A DNA stretch of 64,000 nt from contig CM055096.1 in assembly GCA_029204225.1 (NCBI GenBank), positions 45,181,967-45,245,966 on the forward strand. The letters are read 5' to 3'. The position numbers and the translations under genes are program-made. Below, piece after piece: positions 22,772-34,600 of the stretch. How positions within the stretch are numbered: the first letter of the stretch is position 1; each line of letters opens with the position of its first letter. Below the pieces are notes generated by a model. That model was not told where the DNA came from. It was given only the letters and a program-made list of their open reading frames with translations, and did not search any database. The stretch is from Diphasiastrum complanatum. Lineage: Eukaryota; Streptophyta; Lycopodiopsida; Lycopodiales; Lycopodiaceae.

Positions 22772-24117
22772 CAGAAAGCATTGAATGATGAGTTGGCTTG
22801 CATTGATGAAAGCATTAAGGAAGGAGAGCTTATTCAAGTGATTCTTAATGGCTTGTTGGATGCTCATGCTAACATTGTTCAAAGGATTGCTATTCAAAAG
22901 ACTTTGCCAAGTTTGATGCATCTTTAAGAGATCTTGATCAATGAAGGATATAGACTTCAAACAAGAGGTAGATCTACATCGATACTTCAAGAGGATGCTA
23001 TATTTACAAAGGGAAAAACCAAAAGTAAGTGGTCTAAAGGGCAAGATCAAGTGGATGCTTCTTCAAGTGGCAAAAAGAAGGATAGATCAAAGCTCAAGTG
23101 CTTCTATAGTGGCATCAAAGGACACTTTGCAAGTGAGTGCTACAAGAAGAAGAGAGATCAAGGAGATAAGCAAGGTAATCTTACTCTTGATGAGGATGGT
23201 TTGGATGTTCAAGATGCAAATGATGATGATTTTGTGATGTCTTCATGTATGCTCACTAATGATAGAGATCTAGATCCTTGGTGGATTGATAGTGGAGCAA
23301 GTTCACACATGAACTTTCTTTGTTCACATCTTTGTTGGCATATGGAGATGACAAGAGGGTTATCTACATAGCAAATGATGGTGAGTGTGCAATCAAAGAG
23401 ATTGGCACAATTCCTATTTATCTCTCTACAAATAGGAATGTTCATTTGGAGAATGTCTTGTTTGTTCCATCTATTACCAAAAATTTGCTTAGTGTGAGTC
23501 AAATGCTAAGTAAAGGCCTCAAGGTGGAGTTTGATGGAGATGCTTGTATGATCAAAAGGAAGGATGTCTTTATTGGAAAAGGTAAAAGGCAAGGGAAGTT
23601 GTTCAAACTAGATGCTTGTGTTATTGCTAACCAAGTTGGATGTGTTGCAAGGGAGCAAATACCTATTCAAGAGGTTTGGCATAAAAGGATGGAACACCTC
23701 AACTTCAAGTCATTGGAGGTAATGGCTAGGATGAAGATTGTGATAGGTCTTCCAAGTTCCTTAAGTGGCATCAAACATGTCTGTGAGTCTTGTGCTTTGT
23801 CTAAGTCACATAGACTACCTTATACTAGATCTACAAAGCCTTTTCAGCTTGTACATTCGGATATTCATGGATTTACTACAATTAGCAATAGTGGAGCTAA
23901 GGTGTATGTAGCATTCATTGATGATTTTATTGGATTTTGTTGGATCTATCTACTAAAGAGCAAGGATGAAGTGTATGGTGTCTTTATCAAGTTCAAGAAT
24001 GCAAGGGAAAACCAATTTTCCACAAGGATCAAGTGCTTAAGGAGTGACAATGGTGGTGAGTACATATCTACCAAGTTCATGTCCTTTTGTGATGAGCATG
24101 GGATCAAGAGGAGTATA
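22772..24117 (+). pseudogene. Copia gag-protease-integrase relic
   Basis: Plus strand: gag end (ELIQVILNGL and LPSLMHL, broken); a zinc knuckle CFYSGIKGHFASEC with the second Cys replaced by Ser; protease WWIDSGASSHMN; pre-integrase VLFVPSITKNLLSVSQML, then VWHKRMEHLNFKSLEVMARM, then CESCALSKSHRLPY; integrase LVHSDIHG, VAFIDDFIGFCWIYLL and LRSDNGGEYISTKF. A frameshift lies near 23340 just after DSGASSHM. The relic stops at GIKRS, where TGTTAGAATTTAGC begins a foreign LTR, so RT and RNase H are lost. Close relative of the element at 25047. Confidence 0.92.
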
Positions 24118-24430
24118 TGTTAGAATTTAGCAATTTTCACATGGTTTTTTGATGTATTTGACATCTGTGTGGATCCACACGTGTGATGACCTATCCACAC
24201 GTGTGAAATGACACTTGTAATATTTAGATCCATTTTGATTAGCTTTCATTTGAGTCAAATATGACATCTCCTAAATTATAGGAATATAGAAGATCAACAC
24301 AAACCACCAATGGATGATGTGGAAAACTTGATCAAGTTCTATTAGTGTTTGCATCTCATTTTGTGTGTAGATGCTGATTTTTTCTACATTGGTGAGATTG
24401 GTAGAGTATTTTTCTTTGTAACCCAAGATC
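24118..24430 (+). mobile_element. Partial copia LTR (5' portion)
   Basis: It starts TGTTAGAATTTAGCAATTTT exactly where the copia integrase frame breaks. Its layout (two G-box palindromes, then CACTTGTAATATTTAGATCC and ATTTTGATTAGC) resembles the LTR at 40468-41300 read on the minus strand (TACTTGTAAATAGTTAGATTC, ATTTTGGTTCAA). No 3' CA end or primer site is seen before GC-richer coding-like sequence starts. Confidence 0.6.
24176..24205. promoter_or_regulatory. Tandem pair of palindromic G-boxes
   Basis: CACACGTGTG occurs twice, at 24176-24185 and 24196-24205, 20 bp apart start to start (about two DNA turns), in the context CCACACGTGTGA. This could allow cooperative binding of bHLH or bZIP dimers; that is inference. 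Confidence 0.5.
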
Positions 24431-25046
24431 TTTAAAGTGGATTGGATCGTAATGATCTGAAATCCTTCACAAGAACCACCCTACTGGCCGGTCCCACAAA
24501 CCTCACAATGGCCTACCAAGTCTTGGGAACATTTGTCCAAGATGTAGTAGCGGACAAAACCTTTTTGGACGACCGAATATTGGAGTTGGCCATGAGCAAT
24601 ATGCATCTCAAAGTAGAAATCATCCAGCTCCAGCAAGACTTGCTAATAGCTCAATAGCATGAGCACGAAGAGATGTCAGAGGTGCTAAAACTCAAAAAAC
24701 ACGAAGAGCACAATGTCTCACCCTACTCCAGGCATAACTTTTGATGCTTGAAACAGAGAATACACGTCTGGGAGCGGAGGTGACGACCCTACAAGCTGAG
24801 AAAATAGCCTGGTTAGCTCAACCAACACCTACCCATAGACTATCAGCCAATCCAAGATGGATCTCCTCACGCAGCAGGTGAAGGTCTACCGCGAAACCTT
24901 CGACAAATATTAGGCTGACTTCGACAACTATCAATGGAGTGCCTTACAAGAACTAGCACAGGCAAAGGCCACCCTCAAGGCATGCTAGAGGCACATGGAG
25001 CAAAAGTCCCAACGAGCCCCCGTGGTGATTACAATCCCACCCACAC
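24431..25046 (+). pseudogene. Degenerate coiled-coil coding segment joined to copia gag
   Basis: GC-richer than its flanks. The frame 24442-24657 reads LTMAYQVLGTFVQDVVADK, then LELAMSNMHLKVEIIQLQQD. Frameshifted frames continue with LMLETENTRLGAEVTTLQAE (about 24740), then DLLTQQVKVYRETFDKY (about 24860) and LQELAQAKATLKAC, ending RAPVVITIPPTLEAAV directly before gag. Heptad-like Leu/Ile spacing and high Glu/Gln/Lys content suggest a coiled coil. Not a recognised copia part: an LTR end, primer site and leader are expected here instead. It may be a captured host or other-element fragment. Coiled-coil and Pro-Val segments loosely recall the unknown protein at 37590-40467, but I could not establish homology. 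Confidence 0.5.
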
Positions 25047-26804
25047 TTGAAGCTGCGGTTAAATTCTACCAATTATGTTATTTGGAAAGTGAGGATGGAG
25101 TCACTCATGGTGCTCCAGGATCTCTATGAGTTTCTGATTGATGAGGAAGGTGAACCTCTAGGTGCACATGAGTTTGCTAAATACAAAAGAAGATATAGGC
25201 TTGCACTTCACTGTGTGAAGATGAATGTAAGCAATGATTTATTGAGAGAAGTATCAGCTTGTACCAGTGCTAAAGAGGCTTGGGAATCTCTAAAATCAAT
25301 CTATGAGTCTAGCAACACTTCAAGGGTTCTCATGCCTAGAAATCAGATTTTGCAAAGCATGAAGAGAAGTGATGAGAGTGCACAGGTTTACGTGCTAAGA
25401 ATCAAGTCTCTCAATAGAGAGTTAGCTTCCATTGGAGAGAAGATTCAAGATAGTGAGCTTGTTCAGATTGTCCTAAATGGTCCAGGGAGTGACTTTACAA
25501 ATTTGGTCCAAAGCTTTGCAATCCAAGACACTTTGCCCACTATAGAAAAGCTACACAGTGTATTAGTGGCTGAAGAGTGTAGGGTGATGCATACCAATGC
25601 AAGAATGAATGCTATTTCTCTGCAAGATGGTGATGAGAGAGCTAATTTCTCATCTAAAGGCAAGAAAAAGACCAATGGCAAGAAGAAGCACTTCAAGGAG
25701 ACCAAGGAGGAGGATGAGGCTTCAAGCTCAAAGGGCAAGATCAAAGACAAGTCCAAGTACAAATGTTTTTTCTATGGAAAGAAAGGACATTTTGCATCAG
25801 AATGTCTCAAGAAGAAGAAGGCACAAGAGAGCAAACAAAGCAACATTGCACCGTATCAGGAGGAGGAGGAGGATAAAGAGTCATCCTTGATGGTTTCCAA
25901 CAAACCACCATCATCCAAGTGCAACACCAATGATTCTTGGTGGATTGATAGTGGGGCTAGTTCCCACATGACATATCAGAAGGACATATTCTCCACTTTG
26001 CTTTCTTACAATGATTTACATAGATCAATCTATATTGCAAGTAGTCAAGAACATAAGATAAGTGGAATAGGAACAATTCCCTTGTATGTTGGATCATCCA
26101 AAAGGATGAACCTTGATAATGTTCTTTATGTTCCTAAGTTAACCAAGAGTTTTCTTAGTGTTGGCCAATTAATGGATAATGGCCTAGATGTACAATTTAG
26201 GCATGGAGTTTGTTCCATCCTTAGAAATGATGAATGTATAGCCAAAGGCTTTAAACAAGGTAGATTGTTTAAGCTTGATGCTAATGTTGTAGTGGAGAGT
26301 GTTAACTTGGCAAAGGTGGAATTATCAAAGGTGGAACTGTGGCACAAAAGGTTGGGCCACCCCAACTACAAAGCCATGGAATCTATGGTAGCAAAGGAGC
26401 TTGCAGTTGGACTCCCCAAGCATTTGTCAAAGTGTGGGAAGATATGTGAAGCATGCAGTCTCTCAAAGGCTCACAAACTACCCTTCTCAAGATCTACATC
26501 AATATCAAACTCTCCTCTTGAACTCATCCATTCGGATGTTCATAGTTTTTCACATGAGTCTAATGGTGGTGCCAAGTACTATGTAATCTTCATTGATGAC
26601 TATTCTAGATTTTGTTGGATGTACCTCTTGTCTAGCAAATCAATGGTGTTTGATTCCTTTGTAAAGTTCAAGACTTTGGTAGAAAATCAACTTAGTACCA
26701 AGATTAAGGTATTAAGGAGTGATAATGGAGGTGAATATATCTCCAATAAGTTGATTGACTTTTGTGGTTCTAATGGCATAAAGAGGGAGTTGTCATGTCC
26801 ATAA
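25047..26804 (+). pseudogene. Copia gag, protease and integrase core
   Basis: One open frame of 585 codons. Gag starts LNSTNYVIWKVRMESLMVL and has AWESLKSIYESSNTSRVLM. The nucleocapsid knuckle reads CFFYGKKGHFASEC, with the second Cys changed to Tyr. Protease: WWIDSGASSHMTY. Pre-integrase: VLYVPKLTKSFLSVGQLM, then LWHKRLGHPNYKAMESMV, then CEACSLSKAHKLPF. Integrase: LIHSDVHSF, YVIFIDDYSRFCWMYLL and LRSDNGGEYISNK. The frame ends at a short deletion in the CPYTPRQNGVVER region. The first in-frame ATG is internal to gag, so the true start lies upstream of the junction and is lost. Confidence 0.92.
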
Positions 26805-27400
26805 CCCCTCGACAAAATGGAGTGAGAGAAGAAATAGATCTCTTTGTGAGTGTGCTAAGGCCTTGAGGCTAGATGCTTCTCTATCCAAACCATTTTGGGG
26901 TGAAGCAATAACTTGTGCTAACTATTTGTGCAATAGATTGCCAAACCAAGCCATTGGAGGAATCACACCATTTGAAGCTCTATTTGGAGAGAAGCCCAAT
27001 CTCAAGCTCTCAAAGTTTTTGGATCCACTTGCTATGTACACCAATCCTTGGATAAGAGAAGGAAGGATGATGCAACATTCATCAAAGGCATCTTTGTGGG
27101 ATATGGTGAGAATAACAAAGGTTATAGAGTCTTCAATCCCATCACTAGCAAGGTGATAGTGAGTAGAAATGTTATTTTTGATGAAGGACATGCTTGTGAT
27201 TTGGATGATAATGCTACTAATCATCTTGATGCCAAGGATCATGCTAGGATGGAGGAGGAGCTTCCAAGTGAAGAAGAACTTGAGGATCCACCTCAAGATG
27301 CAAGAACTCCAAGAACTCCAAGAAGATCTACAAGGGCAAGATCCGAGCCATTGAGGCTCACCTATTATGGTCAAGGGGATCAAAGGGTAGGCTCATCATC
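26805..27400 (+). pseudogene. Copia integrase C-terminal region
   Basis: Frame 26863 on has SKPFWGEAITCANYLCNRLP and TPFEALFGEKPNLK. A frameshift in the GS..Y.H segment moves the reading to 27048, which continues FIKGIFVGYGENNKGYRVF, then VIVSRNVIFDEGHA and a Pro/Arg-rich linker (RTPRTPRRSTRARSEP) into RT. Usual landmarks of the copia integrase tail. Confidence 0.9.
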
Positions 27401-28435
27401 TTTCACATCTTACACCTTTCTTACTTCAATGTTAGATGAGCCAACATGTTATGAAGATGCTTGTAAGTCTAAAAGTTGGATGGATGCTATGCAAGTAGAG
27501 TATGATGCTCTTATTGAGAATCGTACTTGGGATCTTGTGGATCTTCCTCAAGGAAAGAAACCTCTTGATTGCAAGTGGGTATTTAGATTGAAGTATAATC
27601 AAGATGGATCAATAAGCAAGCATAAAGCTAGGCTTGTAGCCAAAGGTTTTTTACAAACCAAAGGCATTGATTATGATGAGACTTTTGCTCCTGTGGCTAA
27701 GCCTATTACTATCAAGTTGATCATTAGTCTTGCTACAACCTTCAATTGGGAGATATTACAAGTTGACTTCACAAATGCATTCCTAAATGGTTATTTGGAG
27801 GAAGAGATCTACATGAGACAACCCGAGGGCTTCATCAAGGCAAAGCATGAAAGAAAGGTGTGTTTTTTGAAGAAGAGCCTTTATGGGCTCAAGCAAGCAC
27901 CTAGAGAATGATCATTATTCTTGTTTTGTATGTAGATGACATTATCTTGAGTGGTAATGATCTAGATGGAATTAGAGATGTAAAAATTGCTTTAGCAAAA
28001 GAGTTTAAGATGGTAGATCTCGCCCTATTAAGCTTCATTCTTGGAATAGAGGTTATTAGAGGATGTGATTTTAGCTTCATTTGTCAATCTAAATATGCTA
28101 CATCCATCCTAGATAGATTTGGAATGAAGAATTGTAAAGGCATTGAGACACCAATGGAGCAACATGTAAAAGTATCTATTGGTTGTGATGAAGCATCCTT
28201 TGAGGACATCACATTATATAGAAGGCTTATTGGCTCCTTGATCTATTTAGCTATAACTAGACCTGATCTTAGTTATAGTGTTGGAAAGTCAAGTCAATTC
28301 ATGCAAAGTCCTCTAGATTCACATTGGAAGATGGCCAAAAGAGTTCTTAGATACATTTCATCCACTAAGAATTTTGGCATTTTGTATAGAGGAACTAATC
28401 TTGGCTTAAGAGCCTATAGCAGATTTTGTAGGTGA
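27401..28435 (+). pseudogene. Copia reverse transcriptase
   Basis: WMDAMQVEYDALIENRTWDL, then CKWVFRLKYNQDGSISKHKA, then LQVDFTNAFLNGYLEEEIYM (first catalytic Asp; Thr in place of the common Val/Lys), then FLKKSLYGLKQAPRE. A deletion of roughly 35 codons follows, after which the next frame reads IIILVLYVDDIILSG (YVDD box). It continues ILGIEVIRG, PMEQHVKVS and SLIYLAITRPDLSYSV. A five-base loss in the YSDADFAGD segment breaks the frame near 28425. Confidence 0.92.
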
Positions 28436-28940
28436 CAAAGTGGATAGAAGATCAACAAGTGACTTTGCCACCTTTCTATGTGATGGAGTAGTATCATGGC
28501 TTTCCAAAAAACAAGATACCATCTCCCTATCTTCCACAGAATCCGAATATAAGGCCTTGACATCAACATGCAAGGAGGTCTTGTGGCTCAAAAGGCTATT
28601 GGTGGAGCTTCATGTCATGAAGGAGGAGATTCCTATCATGTATTGTGACAACCAATCAGCCCAATCACTTGCAACTAATCCTACATTCCATGCAAGAAGC
28701 AAACACATCGAAATTGCTCATCATTTCGTGAGGGAGAAAGTGCAAGCCAAAGAGATCAAACTCCAACATGTGCCATCATCAAGTTGCTTGGCTAATTTGT
28801 TTACTAAATCTTTACCTAAAGATTCATTTGTCATGCTTAGATCCTCAATTGGAGTTATTGATAAAAGCATTGTAATTTCCAAGGCTAGATTTGAGGAGGA
28901 GTGTGAAAAATTGCCTACATTGGAAAATCTAGCCATGTAG
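28436..28940 (+). pseudogene. Copia RNase H, reading into the 3' LTR
   Basis: VDRRSTSDFATFLCDGVVSW, LSSTESEYKALTS (catalytic Glu), MYCDNQSAQSLATNP, HARSKHIEIAHHFVREKV and LANLFTKSLPKDSFVMLRSS. The frame continues through the purine tract as FEEECEKLPTLENLAM and stops at 28940, so the last 13 or so codons lie inside the LTR. The first Asp is lost with the preceding small deletion. Confidence 0.9.
28893..28901 (+). other. Polypurine tract
   Basis: GAGGAGGAG immediately precedes TGTGAAAAATTG, as in the GAGGAGGAG-TGTTAAAAATTC junction at 10618/10619. Confidence 0.8.
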
Positions 28941-29590
28941 AATATTGTATATTTTGTCAATATTATTTGTTGGTTACTTGAATGGCCAAAGTGTCACTTG
29001 TACATTCACACCTAAAGTAGGTTACAACAATTCAAGAGGAGTGGGTGTGTCCATTTGGTAGTGACTCCTACTTTGTAGGATTTAGACCATGATTTATGAT
29101 GAGATTTGTACCTACCATGCACCTACCAAGCATGACTCTTGGATCTAGGCTAGGGTTTTCACATTAGGGCAAGAAAGTGGAGTCTACTTCCTAATTACAT
29201 GCTGGATTTTCACCTAACTTAGCAAAGTAAAAGTGTTTTACGATGTATTCTCATTCTCCATAGTGAGAAGATAGAAACTTTTTGGAGCCTCAAGGAGAAA
29301 CTCGAGTTTCCTCTCATTGTATGGTGATTACTTTTGATTCCAATGAAACCCAGCTTTGGCACATTATGAACATTGTCTACAGGCTGTACTACAGCCTCAT
29401 TTCCACATGTCTAGAGTTGGATTATAATTTTTGATCAATGTTCTGATTGTCTCTACTTGTTTTCTATCAAGCTGCTAAACTAGATCTTGTTTTCTGATGA
29501 CTAGTTTCTAATAGATTGTTTAACAAGCACACAATCAACCTTGTGGATCATTCAAAGATCCATTTATGGTCCTTAGTACTGTACTTTTCA
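28902..29590 (+). repeat. Copia 3' LTR (3' boundary uncertain)
   Basis: It starts TGTGAAAAATTGCC after the purine tract. The interior has LTR-like content. No partner LTR exists in the window, so the CA end (perhaps TTTTCACAACA near 29595) is a guess. An intact G-box palindrome is absent; CCACATGTCT at about 29404 may be a relic. Confidence 0.6.
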
Positions 29591-30059
29591 CAACATGGAT
29601 TGACCAATTTTAGTTAATCGACGCAAAACATAAGTCCATCTTCACTCCTAAGGACAAGAAGAGTACGAAGCGCTTAGACTTCATGGAGGAAGTTACTAGA
29701 TACCTCATACAACAATGACGTGCAAAACATGCACTCTACTAAGCTCCATAGTGCCGAGGGACCAGCACTACTTCAAGTCGGAGGCCCTGTTGAGGGTATT
29801 GCCATGTAAATAAGTAGATTAGTGGGAAATAGTTGTGAGGGTCATGGCATCCTGCGTGCGAAGCTCGTGGCCCAATGAGCACTTGTCAATATAACATATT
29901 TCAAAATCTAAAACTTAATGATGGTTTAGAACCCTTGTAATGTCAATAAGAACCCTCGCAAAGAAGCCAATTGTAAGAAATTATTCGTTTTTTTCACCAA
30001 AAAAATCAAGTCTTATCATTTTTTACCACTTGTAACAACAATAGTATACAACATTTCAC
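29591..30059. other. No gene recognised
   Basis: Short mixed-composition stretch (29640-29890, locally GC-richer) followed by AT-rich sequence. No frame or repeat could be assigned. Confidence 0.5.
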
Positions 30060-30502
30060 ACTTGTGGATTCAAGTACAATAAGAAACATCACATTCTATA
30101 TACTAGAACTCAAGATATCATGAGAAATATGCAAGAGACGAACATAGAATCAAAAGAGAAAGTTCTCCACATAGAAAGAGAATTTCAAGATAGTTTCTCC
30201 ACTGATACAACTATTTACAGTAGCCATAATGTCACTTGGCCACTTTCCCTAAGATCTCCCTAAAATAGCAATTTATAGGTACTTCACCAAATTCCTAGTT
30301 TTTAGTGGCTAAATGCAATGTATCTATATTAGCCAATTAGAACGCGAGATGTCCAAATCTGGCCTCATCCATAGATCTACTTAAAATAGTACAAACACTA
30401 TATAGGCCTTTATTGACATTAAAAAATCTAGCTCTAAGTTGAAATTCATGTTGGCCTCAGAATTGCCAAAATAACTCAGCTAAACTTGTTAAACTTTTCA
30501 CA
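30060..30502 (-). mobile_element. Copia LTR (family H), minus strand
   Basis: The minus strand starts TGTGAAAAGTTTAAC at 30502, preceded by the purine tract GAAGAGGGAG (30503-30512), which marks it as a 3' LTR. Its interior matches 3985-4200 in inverted orientation. The element's RNase H should lie to the right on the minus strand, but only a doubtful tail of about 60 bp is visible. Confidence 0.7.
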
Positions 30503-30512
30503 CTCCCTCTTC

Positions 30513-31423
30513 AACTAGGCCAATACAGCTCTAAAAAGCTTGGCAAAATAATTGTATATGAATTCAACTAACCTTTGTAGGGACAATTCTAACACAACTA
30601 ACCTTTGTAGGGATTAGTGGTAGCCTCTCACTTTATGGAGAATCTTTAAAATAAACTTCAAAGTTTATGCAAAAGTTTTATGATTCGATACTGAGGTTTT
30701 TTTCTCACAAAGGATTTAATTTTTTCACTAGAAAATCTCAAGAATAAAGAACCACCTTCACTGCTTTGGATAATAGAAATGAACCTTCATCGAGACCTCT
30801 GTGAGGTTGCAGTAGACTACAACTACGACATAACTTTCAAAAGATGGGAACAAATTTTATCGAGATCTGAAAGTTTTTTGTGTATTATGTTCTTTTCTGC
30901 TAAGTCAACCTGTGTATGGCTTCAAAAAGCAAAAAGCTTTGTAGACATTTGAGAAAGCCTAATTTAGCATTTTGGAGGAAAAAAGATGAAATGAGAGAAG
31001 AACCAAGGACATTCAATCGCCAAAATGGTAGACTCTCCACCGCCTTTGATTGAACATGAAAATGAAGTACAACAAAACAATATTTAGAGTAGAGTTTAGA
31101 TATTTAGCTTTTTTACCTAATGGCCAGTTTCAACCTTTCTAAAATTTTGAATTCAAAAATCAATGAGAAACACTTTTTATTCATTTGACTTGACTTTTAG
31201 GCCTTTAATTGATTTAATTTTGTAATTTTATTTACAATTCTCAATGAAATAATGTGTGTTAATTAGATTGGACTTACACATGCAAGGTGCCAAAGCCCTC
31301 ATGATTATTCTCCTATGTATTATGTGATGTTTTCATGGTGGACCCCACTAGTGCCCAATAGACCTTGATAATCAGACTCTTTGTGGTGGCCTAGTCGTTA
31401 TAGATTTCCACAAAAATGATGAA
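30513..31423. other. No gene recognised
   Basis: AT-rich sequence between the H-family LTR and a doubtful integrase fragment. It may hold eroded copia coding sequence, but no motif is readable. Confidence 0.45.
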
Positions 31424-31663
31424 TTATGTAGTATAAAAGGTTTGATCGTTCTCCAAGAGAGAGAATGATCTCATCTTTTGCATGGTAAATGTATATATGA
31501 TGGTAAACGGACTGGTATGTATAAAATTCACAACAAATACTACAATGACATAACTGGTTATCCAAAGATATTTGGGCAAATTGGCATCCAGGAACACCAA
31601 TGATGAAATGTTTTGGTCAAGGTCTGTAAATGTAAGGATTACTTTATCTTTCAGGCTCTTCAA
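31424..31663 (-). pseudogene. Possible copia integrase C-terminal remnant
   Basis: The minus-strand frame has LDANLPKYLWITSYVIVVFV followed by NFIHTSPFTIIY. The words ANLPKYLW and then (V/I)NFIHTSP resemble the copia integrase stretch usually read as NLPK.(F/L)W.EA......(L/I)NR.P. The orientation agrees with the LTR at 30060-30502. The typical FG(C/S) and GY motifs downstream are absent, so this is weak. Confidence 0.3.
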
Positions 31664-34600
31664 ACATCAAGGAAACAGTCAGAACTGACAGCAACTAGCA
31701 ATTAGATTCAGTAAGCAAAATCACATTAGCTAAGGATTCTTCTTAATCAAACACAGAGAATTAGTCTTTATCGCAAAAAGCAAGCAAAACAGAGCCTCAA
31801 ACAATCCCGTTATCTGAACACATAGCTCATTCAGAAATGAAAGAAGGTCTGCTAAGAAATGATGCTTAACAGCTTCGGCTAATACCCTGCACACATTAGT
31901 CAGAATTGTTACTTGTTGGTGTCGCTTGAAAATCCATGTTAGAGTAACTGAAATTCAGTATAATATAAGAATTGTGTGTGACGCAAACAGAACAGTATCA
32001 CAATCATCCATAGATCATATAGAGTGTGTTCGCACATATGATAAGAAGTAATTCTGTGAAAGATAATAGAAGGAAAAGAATGCTCAAGCTATAGGAACTC
32101 GCTCTTCTCTCTATTGATACTCAGCTTTGTGTAGAAATGTGTCAGTACAATGGCACGAAGTGTGGACCTTATAGGAACGATCACCGGCCCCAATGTCGTT
32201 TACGAACCGTTAAATGTCGGTTCTGGACTTCTATGCTTTTCAATAGTAGTTCATATGCTATATTTAGTTCTCATAGGCCTTTGCTACATTGAAGTTGGAC
32301 TTTAGCCTTACTTTTTAAACAAAAATACATATCTACAAGTAAAAAGGTGTTTACGATAACAAATGAATTTAAAGCTTCATAGATACATGATAACACATGA
32401 TCTATCCTTAAAAAATTTAAAAGAAGGTCTTTATAAAGGTTTCAAGATAGTTGTTGTTTAGTCGTGCTAGCAAGGACAAGTGTTGTAGCATGCAATGATT
32501 TTATGCCAATGGTAAGATAAGGTAGGCATATGGTCTATTTCATGAATATACTTGTCATGAATATGTCATGACCATGGAGATTATGCTTTCACACAAAAGT
32601 GAAAGCAACTATGAACCAAAATATGTCCATAACACCTACTCATACTATGGTATGTGAAACAATCAAATGCCATATTGAATGGCATTATGGCCTCTTACTA
32701 ACTTCTTATACCCTAAATACCTCCATATACTTGATTTTGATAATTGGTCCATGCACAAGCATTATAGTTCCTATGCATGAAATTTCAAGCATATGAGTAC
32801 AAATATTTAAATGTTTGACGATAACCCCAAATTGGTTACTTTTCACACGATTCCATAAAAAAAGAGAATCTATTGTTATGGTGTAGCATGAAATTTGAAT
32901 AAAGTTACATAAGTGAAATTCATTTTTTTTTAATGGTCAGTGATAAATAATGCTTTTTGCATCTATTGGGGGCCCATGCTATGAAGTATACCTTGGAGTT
33001 ATGTATCACAAAGCATACGGTAAAAAGTTGCTAGCACTTCATTTATAATAATGTGAATGCTTCCATGTAAGTCCTAATGTGAGATCCAATTTTTACAATC
33101 TATTTTAGACATAATAGAAGCTTTCTCAAACGAGTACACTATCAAATCACTTGTGAACTGAATAGCCTTTTGGAAAGAGAACAAAACCAAATTGTCACAT
33201 CTTTGTCTTCATTTAAGATGCTTAGAGTTTACATACAATCAACTTTTTCAGTAGATATTTAAATGAATATAGTCACAAAATAATTTGGCAACTTTTGTGA
33301 AGAGAAATGTCACATAGGAAACATGTTTTTGAAAACAAATTGCTTAGGTGTATCTAGCTAATAGTAGTTGAGGAAAGCTTAAATTGATTGAAAAATGTCT
33401 ACAAGAGCCAGCAACATGCCTGGATAGTCCCAACCAAAGCTCTTATAGGACTCATGTTTACGTGTGGAATTGTGCTTCAAACCTAGAGGTGAAAAATGGG
33501 GGCATCAACCACCAACTACATTCTAATGAAAAGATTCCACTTTATAAGGTAGTAGTTTGTTAGAAGATGTTTTAATATGGCGACCTATTTGTCCACTTCA
33601 AAAACTAAGGGGGGTCTTGTTATTATTAAGTTGTGCATTATATTTTGAAAGGGAAATGTCATAATTCTTTTTTTGAGAGATGCTCTTAGAGTATACTCTA
33701 TAGTAAGTTTAATGAATATTTAATAACTTTTGCTTAGGACATAAGAGTTTTCATGCTCGCACTACATATATCAATCATGCTCATCAAAGCAATCATGTAT
33801 ATAAAAGAACATAATGGTATGTAAATGGGATGTATGAATCACCTTGATGTAATAATCAAACATCAATTTTGTGCTTATACCATAGATAGGTGTCTTGGTA
33901 CAAAAGTTTTATATAGAAAGACAAAACATTCTTCTTTGAATCTTGATAGGTAACTTTCACACCATAAAGACTAGGGTGCTACATACCTAGGCAGGGTCAA
34001 CATACCCAACCTACCCATGTGGTATATTCCAAAAATATGTTTATACAACAAACAAATCCACATTTGACATCTACCAATATATATCAAACAATCCATGGTG
34101 TCATTTTAGCACAAAAGTGCAAAAGTATCATAAGGTACTATATAAAAAATGCAAAAGTACAATCATTCAATACCAACAAAAGTTGAGTTTAAAATGAAAA
34201 TTCAAAAGTTACAAAAGTTTACGACTTGACAAAACAATAATCTCTTCAAAGGTGAGTTAGATGCATGAAATGTGACTTAAAAAATTACATAATTATACCC
34301 TCTAGCAATAATAAAAGCTTCATTTACATGGCAAAGTCATATTTTAATACAAATGTCCATGATCAAAAAATTTGTATCATCTATTTCTTATGAATCATTT
34401 GATTAATATATATATAGTTTTTATTTAAATGGGCTTAGTTAACATTGTCCCTTATGTTAGTCAATGGCTATTACACACTATGATTTCAGTATTCATTGAT
34501 GTGAATGTCTTTATCAGTGCACATCCTACTAGAGATGATATAATAATAACTAAAGTTGGTACTATTTACAAGAAACATAGTCCACCTCACTACTGTCATA

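Larger units (their letters stand above)
25047..29590 (+). mobile_element. Ty1-copia element lacking its 5' LTR
   Basis: Gag, protease, integrase, RT and RNase H follow in copia order on the plus strand, then a polypurine tract and a 3' LTR. The 5' LTR, primer site and leader are absent, replaced by the coiled-coil segment at 24431-25046. The long first frame (585 codons open) makes this one of the better-preserved relics, but it carries at least four frameshifts and an RT deletion. Confidence 0.93.

Noticed and set aside
26922-27383. 153-codon minus-strand frame
   Set aside because: Shadow of the copia integrase/RT linker on the plus strand.
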